64,000 nt of DNA from Brienomyrus brachyistius (Eukaryota; Chordata; Actinopteri; Osteoglossiformes; Mormyridae): contig NW_026042743.1 of NCBI RefSeq assembly GCF_023856365.1, forward strand, positions 1-64,000, given 5' to 3'. The notes beneath the pieces were generated by a model. The model did not search any database, was not told the DNA's origin, and saw nothing but the letters and a program-made list of their open reading frames with translations. Of this stretch, positions 57,385-64,000 are shown piece by piece (the stretch's first letter is position 1; each line of letters begins with the position of its first letter). Both the position numbers and the translations under genes were made by a program.

Positions 57385-59501
57385 GTAAAGATAAAACCGC
57401 TTTTCTTGCGCGATTTGGACTCGCTCCATATATTAAAAGGGAGCTTCGTTGTCATGTTTGACGTAAGTATGAACAGGACCATCAAAAGAAAACAACTGGA
57501 TGTGCATGTCAGGTATTGGGTGAATTATGAGAATGGCTCTCGAGTGCAGTCCTGGTTCTGGGATCACAGTACATGAGCCACTCCACCGCTGAAGACTTAC
57601 TGGAGAAGTTTAAGGTAAGCCATTCAATAACATTTAAACTCATTAACGAACCCATGATTTTTAAATATCCATGGTTTATCTTTACATGTGTTTAAATGGG
57701 AGAACCATATTTATTGGTAAGCATATTTTAAAGATTTTATTGCTGCTTCATGGCTTTTGCTGCAAAAAAAATAGTTCATTGAGGAAATAGAATGTTTAAG
57801 TGTTGTGTAGCAACATGTACAGCTGTTGTACAGGCAAAAACTCTGGCTCAGTCCAAAGGAGGTGGATATAGGAATGGCTGTCATCAAGGTGGGACTTCTG
57901 TGAATTCACTGGTATCTTTACATACAAATGTATCAAACAATTGTGAAGTAAAAAATATGTGAATAACATGGAGTTTGAGCTGGTTTGATATGTACAGCTG
58001 AGGTAGTGTTAACCTTGGGCTGAGTGTGCAGAAAGATTCTGGAAATTTGACAAACCATCTTTTTGTCAGAGACAGTCAGGAGCCAAAGGCAGTGGAAGTG
58101 ACCTTGGTGTCCTTCAGATTAAAAAAAATTGCCAGATTGTGCTCTCAAAAATGTGCAAAAAGGCCTTGGATAAATGCCCTCTGAAGTACTCGATTGTACA
58201 TGAGATGACGTGCTTGGACCCAAACAAAATGCACACCAGCCAGATAACTGCCAGCAGAAAAGGAGAAATCTCATGCAGAAGTTTGCGCAGGAGAATCGGT
58301 TGGCAGGCAGGATATCTGCTGGTAAATCATAGGATAAGAATAGGATAGTTCAGAATATTATTTTTAAATTATGCTTTTCTTTTTTCACATCTAACTGAAT
58401 CAGGGACGGATTACAAACCGGGTTAGCGGGGCCGCTGCCCAGGGGCCCTTGGGGTGCAGGGGGCCCGTGGGCCCCAAGCCCAAAACAATTTGCAACGCTT
58501 ATCAGCAATGTATTTTCGTTTGTCTATTTTAGAGGGCCTACATTCTTTGATCCTCTGCCTACAAGGTCCCCTGACCCTATAGGGAGGGTGTTTGGCTGCC
58601 AAGGGCCCTTGACTTGTGGTGGTTGTGGTGGTGGTGCAGGTGGTGGTGGTGGGGGGGGGCCTCGCGAACGTTTTACCCAGGGGCCCACACAACCCATAAT
58701 CCGTCCCTGAACTGAATAGTGTTAACACGTAGATTTTAGCAGTATTTAGAAGACCGACTCTTGGTGTTTGAAAAGAAGCATCAGCCCAGTTATATTTTCT
58801 TTGATGAGCCTAGAGATATCTCAAGATTAAATTAAAATGATTGCACATTTATGGTATCATAGGAAAATTGGGTTATAAATCACTTTCCTATTCTACATGT
58901 GATTCTGTGTATTGACATTGTTGATCTGCATCTAATCTACTGTAATTAATGTAATTACAGGTGATGCAATATCCCAGCAGTCTGATAATCACCTGCACAA
59001 TGAGGCAAAAGGCTTGGATTTTATATCCTTCATTCCTTCAGCACCATCCAAAGTTGATGTCTTTTTACATCAAAAAGTTAGTGGGCCTTATCCTGACCTC
59101 TGGATGTTCTGCAAGAACTTGCTGCTGCTGTCCTATGGGCAAGCCGAAGTGGAACGAATAGAGGTGGAGACCTGCAACTTATCAGAGGAAACAGTTGTTG
59201 CACAGAGGCTTATATGCGACCATGTCAGAGTGTGTGGGGGAGCAACCAAAGCGCCTCTGACCAAAGGTGAAAGATGAGCGAAAAGCAAAAAAGAAAACTT
59301 GAGGAACTCAAGAGGAAGAGAGTCTCACTGGAAAGTGTATGTGAGAGTTTACAAAAGGATGCTGAGCACATGGCAGAGGAAGCAGAGAGTGCTGCTGGAA
59401 CCAAAAGGGCAACATTACTTACCAAGTCCAATACTCTGAGCCGACGAGCGAAGGAGGAGAAAGAGCAGTTGGTGGTCTTAAATGCAGATACTGAAGAATA
59501 G
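57385..59501 (+). pseudogene. Broken hAT-related gene (R5)
   Basis: Same lesions as the R1 copy. Confidence 0.6.
58401..58709. mobile_element. hAT-type MITE (R5)
   Basis: Copy of 22212-22520 with both target duplications. Confidence 0.9.
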
Positions 59502-61050
59502 GCTACTGAACTGTGACTCCTAACACATCAAGAGTGAATCGGTGGAAACAAAAATATTTAGGTTCTTTGCATTTTTGGAGTATTTTACTTTCTGTGCCTG
59601 TTTGTACATTGTTCACAGCCATAATACTTTATAATTACAAGGTAGTTTTATGTTAGAGCTCTTGCTCCAATAAATATGTGCCTTGTAATTAACTAAATTC
59701 TAGGCTATTCAGTTTTTTTTGCCCTCGTGATGGTCGTGGGTTGTGAAAAAAGCCTTCTTCTTAGGGGTACCGCTGGGGCCAGCCGGGCGTATGTCGTGGC
59801 TTCAGTGAGTACTTATGTTTGTCATGCTGCCTGTGTACTTTATAGCGGCACAACATATTTCTGCAAATTGCATGCGTCAAATTGTCTGTCTCTCTTAAAA
59901 AATATGAAGTGTCACCAAAATTTTAAACGGGGAATCAATCTCAATGAAAAATATTCGTCAAGTAACGTTTCTAAAATAATATAGACATACTAATAATTAT
60001 ATATTAATAAATCGGATGAACGATGCATCCCAAATTGTATCCGCTGCGCACTTCTTAATCAGGGCAATCGCATCGTGGAGGTTTCTGCAGACGCCCAAAA
60101 AGACTTACTTAAGAAAACTGTTGCATGATAATTTGTACCATTTTCAAGGGTGGGGGGCGTGCAGTAGATGCCCCCTTTATTTTTGTGCTTCTGCCGTTCA
60201 AACCGAGCAGCACTGAGTTTGTCATGGCACCTGACGCCAAATCTACTGCTTAGCTGCTACAGACAGAACTATCTTCAAATCACCACTAGGGGGTGTCAAT
60301 GCTGCAGCTTCGTTCTATGGTTGATCTTTTTCAAAGACAGTTTTTTTTCTCTCTCTCCACATAATCAACTTAACTGATTAGCGTGCTTTCATAGTAATGG
60401 TTTTTAATCCGTGTTAATCTTCTGAACAATGACTAGTAAAGGTTCTATGAGGTTGTCCTACTTACTATGGATTTTAAGTTTTTTATCAAGGTGTTAAAAC
60501 GTACCACAGTTGCCAGTCCTGTGTTTTATGTCTAGCAATTTGTACAGTTTCTTCAGTATAAACACATGCCATGATCTGTGAGAATCTCCTCCAGAACTCT
60601 GCATTTCCTCAAGATCTTTTTGTAATATTGCATCATGGCACTGCTCAGAACAACACAGATGGTGCATAACAACACAAGGGAGTACAAGACAACATGGTGC
60701 AGAAACAGTGCGATACAAAGCAGGACAAAACTGGATGATACGTGGTCAGTGGTGGATAAAGTGCAGTAACAGCTGTACAGTGCAGCTGCCGTGGAAATGA
60801 CTGTTACAGGGGATGCAAAAGCTGCAGGTTTGAATTGTTTGGCGAATGAAGCTGTTCATGAATCTGCTAGTCAGTGTTTGTGGATGGTGGTCAGAGTCCT
60901 GGATTATAGACTGAACCTTGTTACTGTGGCAGTTAAAGTACAGCTGGTCAATGGAGGGCAGTTCAGTGCGAATGATGTTCTTAACAGACTTCGCAATGTA
61001 CTGCCTTCCTGTCATGTGGCTCCACCATACCATAGTACTACTGTAAGAAC

Positions 61051-62062
61051 TAGGGATGTAACGATACATTCAACTCACCATTTGATACGATTCACGATTC
61101 TGAGTTCACGATACAATTTTCTCATTTTTTGCAGAATGAGCTGCAGACAAATATATTCAAAAATATTCTTATATTTATCTTTCTGAACTGTTGACACTGT
61201 TGTGAACAGTGCAACTGAATTTGAATAAAATACTGTTGAAAAAAATCCCAAATCAAAATAAGTAAATAAAAAAAAATAAATCAAATAAATAAGCTAAGGT
61301 TTGCATGTGCAGCTTTTTAGCGTGCTTTGCCCTTTTAATAATCTTCACTCAGCTCACGGTGGTGCCAGTGGACCTGTTTGTGTATGTTATCAGTCTATTA
61401 CAATGTTTGCATGCAGTTTATGTCTTGTCTGTGCTTTTCTCGCTGTTTCCTCCTCGTTTGTGATTACCGGAAAGCTAATATGCTGCCACACCGCCAATTG
61501 AAGATCGGGCGGTGCGTCCATCCATCCATTTTCTGAAACCACTTAATCCCAACTGAGATCGCGGGGGAGACCGGAGCCTATCCCGGGAACAAGGGGCGCA
61601 GACAGGAACCAAGCCCAGGCAGTCACCTACACACCGCAGGTCGCACACACTCACACAACTACAGGGCCAATTTAGACTCACCAGTCAACCTATCCTGCAT
61701 GCTTTTGGACCGTGGGAGGAACCTGGAGTCCCCGGCGAAAACGGGGAGAGCATGCGAACTCCACACAGAAAGGGCCCTGGACCGAAGCCAGCACTAACCA
61801 CTGTGCCGTCCTCAGTTTCAAATTCATTCATCATCTCGCGTTCGCTCAAAACCAAAAACTGACGTACGATGTCGACGTGATACGCAGTGACATCTGACGT
61901 CAAACTCACATTGTGAAATCAAATGTAATATTACACCAGTTTTTCTGTTAAAGTACTGTGAAGTACTCCTACAATAGTGATTCATTTTCCACATCAGCCG
62001 GTTTAAATCTTCATGCATTTGCACCGATTTTTAACTGATTTGTGATTCATCATTACATGCCA
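61051..62062. mobile_element. Degraded hAT-like element (R5)
   Basis: Copy of 24862-25873. Confidence 0.6.
61518..61811 (-). mobile_element. SINE-like retroposon, minus strand (R5)
   Basis: Copy of 25329-25622. Confidence 0.8.
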
Positions 62063-62391
62063 GGGCCAGCAGCTCTGCATGGCTCGACCCTCATAAACAT
62101 TCTCCACACATGCTGTTCAGGCAGTGGCCACAGAAATTCCCCCAGTGAACTTTATGCTTTCTGTCGGAGAGTATGCTGTGTTCTGGCCTTAAACCCTGCA
62201 TACTACTTTGCAGACTTTGATCCTCTTAACAACAATTGGCATTTCTGGTGGCTGAATATCCATCCATCCGTCATCCAACTGCATGCTTAAAAGCTGTGAA
62301 TAATAGTAATAATTCTTAAAATTGCAACTATCTAGAATTTCAGCCTAGTTACTCAGCTAAATTACTATTTAAACCTAGAATAATTTCTATA

Positions 62392-62746
62392 AGGGGCGGC
62401 ATGGTGGTGCAGTGGTTAGCACTGTCGCCTCACACCTCTGGGACCCGGGTTCGTGTCTCCGCCTGGGTCACATGTGTGTGGAGTTTGCATGTTCTCCCCA
62501 TGTCGTTGTGGGGTTTCCTCTGGGTACTCCGGTTTCCCCCCACAGTCCAAAAACATGCTGGGGCTAATTGGAGTTGCTGAATTGCCCGTAGGTGTGTGTG
62601 TGTGAGTGGATGGTGTGTGAGTGTGCCCTGCGATGGGCTGGCCCCCCATCCTGGGTTGTTCCCTGCCTCGTGCCCATTGATTCTGGGATAGGCTCCGGAC
62701 CCCCCGCGACCCAATAGGATAAGCGGTTTGGAAAATGGATGGATGG
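62392..62746 (+). mobile_element. tRNA-headed SINE-like retroposon (R5)
   Basis: Copy of 26203-26557. Confidence 0.9.
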
Positions 62747-63950
62747 ATAATTTCTATATGTGTGATAGAATCAAAAAATATTTTGTTTTACATATAAATC
62801 TTCACAAGGTGTATTACACATGGTATTCCCCAGACACCGCCACCCCAACAGATGCTTTGTTTGTTAAGACAATAGCTCAGAAAGTGGTTGATCGATCTTT
62901 TGCAGCTTTTACCAAGGTTTGTACAAGCCAAAATTAAATTTTGAAACGGATCCCTGCCACACCCTGCCCTCCTGAACCTCCCGTTTCCTCCCTAGTGTGG
63001 TATAACGTGCCATGCCTGTTCCGCGTTTGTTTTACCTCTCCTTCCTGCCCTTGTGTTACTCATTTCAGGTGCCTCTAGTTTGCTCCCTGCTTAGCCTTGT
63101 ATAAATGTGCTTCTCAGTCCTGCCTTTAATGTTGCTGCTGCTGTTTGCCTGTGTGTTCTTCCCTGCTTATGATTCCCCCGTGATCCAGTTGTGATCCAGT
63201 TGTCTTCATATCATGTATTCACATTCCTCAGCTGAGAGTGAACAAAGTTCTGTGGAAAGTATCTGACTACAGATAGACTTTCACCCAGTTCTCTGCGGGA
63301 GCTCTGATTACAGAGTGACTCCCCGACTACTTCTGAAGCCCTTCCTTAAGTATCCAGACCAGGTGATGGCATGTTTCTGAAGACTGACTAATTTCGGTCA
63401 ATGGTTAATTTTAGGGGCATTGCTGACCTTGGTTCTCAAGTCCCCAGCCAATCAGATCACTTTAGGGGGTGGTTGTAATTCCCTTGTTCTACCATGAGAG
63501 AATCTCTCTCAGTTTGGTGGGTTGAGCCGAAGTTTCTGTATTTCTCTTAGGAAAAGCTATACTGCCTTAAATCTGAGAGTATAATACTCCTCGTCTCATG
63601 CCTATTCAAACGAGACCAAACATGCGTGTATTTGTCCCTAACATCTATGTGTGCTGAGTTATCCTGTTTATAGTGGAAAAGGTGTCTGTGTCTGGAGGCT
63701 GACAGCTGTTGTTGCTGTGGATTGATTGTGGAACTCTGGTCACTCCGGGGGTGAAAGGTCTTGCTTTTTCTGTGCTGCTCCAGTTATTCCTATCCAGTCT
63801 CTCAGGAGCCGGCAGGCCTTTGCCTTCCTTAAAAGGGGTGGTTTGACGAGTTGAGTCCAGTCTTGCCTGGGCCAGCGGAGCTCTGAAATAGACTGATGCA
63901 GGCTGATCAGAGTTGGGGCCTGCAGGACCTATAAGTTTTATGTCCTTACA

Positions 63951-64000
63951 GAATGTAAGTGGCATCATACTAAACTAGTGGTGTTCGAACTAGCATGGAA
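63951..64000 (+). mobile_element. LINE remnant (R5), cut by the window end
   Basis: First 50 bases of the copy of 27762-29006. Confidence 0.7.

Larger units (their letters stand above)
56120..64000. repeat. Large tandem unit R5, cut by the window end
   Basis: R1 shifted by 36189; full-length internal sequence returns after the shortened R4. The window ends inside the LINE remnant, so the array may continue. Confidence 0.95.

Overview
The window looks like a repeat-rich stretch of teleost fish chromosome. It holds spliced gene fragments with GT/AG introns, a Tc1-like transposon with very long inverted repeats, hAT-like MITEs, tRNA-headed SINEs with (GGAT)n tails, LINE remnants and TA/CA microsatellites. 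I see no bacterial gene organisation. Most long reading frames are chance frames or translations of repeats.

Left part (1-5.9 kb): LINE fragments (1-670) lie next to a four-exon secreted cystatin-fold gene that looks like chemerin/RARRES2 (818-3005). Its cysteine pattern and splice sites are good, but exon 1 carries one frameshift. After it come a LINE-tail repeat, one arm of a 190-bp inverted repeat whose partner is 13.5 kb away, a BED-finger (hAT/ZBED) remnant, an unrecognised possible exon, and a MITE end with an internal duplication.

Satellite region (5.85-12.4 kb): an AT-rich satellite of about 16 units (217-277 bp each, three sequence classes, a dimeric higher-order segment) with long TA runs. 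Its left edge is split by a GC-rich proline-rich open frame (5904-6986) and by an internally deleted Tc1 element (7176-8344). A second Tc1 remnant and a CA/TA microsatellite follow.

13-18.4 kb: a minus-strand promoter-like block (CCAAT boxes, heat-shock element, TATA box) stands in front of a lysine-rich first exon with a splice donor. Then come a 1.3-kb segment between 72-bp direct repeats, a SINE with an 11-bp target-site duplication, and a 47-bp direct repeat.

18.4-64 kb: the main feature. A hAT-like MITE carrying a tRNA-Glu(TTC)-like sequence is amplified into short arrays (A0-A4, 20 tRNA-like copies). These arrays sit at the boundaries of a large tandem segmental duplication: R1 19931-30067 (10137 bp), R2 30068-41020 (10953 bp), R3 41021-51157 (10137 bp), R4 51158-56119 (4962 bp, with a precise 5175-bp internal deletion) and R5 56120 to beyond the window end. 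The full units are almost identical; I noticed only a few single-base differences. Each full unit contains, in order: a head block, the 3' half of the Tc1 element, a broken multi-exon gene with a hAT-dimerisation-like C-terminus, a hAT MITE with a perfect 8-bp target-site duplication, a degraded hAT element holding an inverted SINE, a second SINE with a 12-bp target-site duplication, a LINE remnant, and the tRNA-like array. All copies of the broken gene share the same lesions, so it decayed before the amplification. No intact protein gene is evident in the amplified unit.
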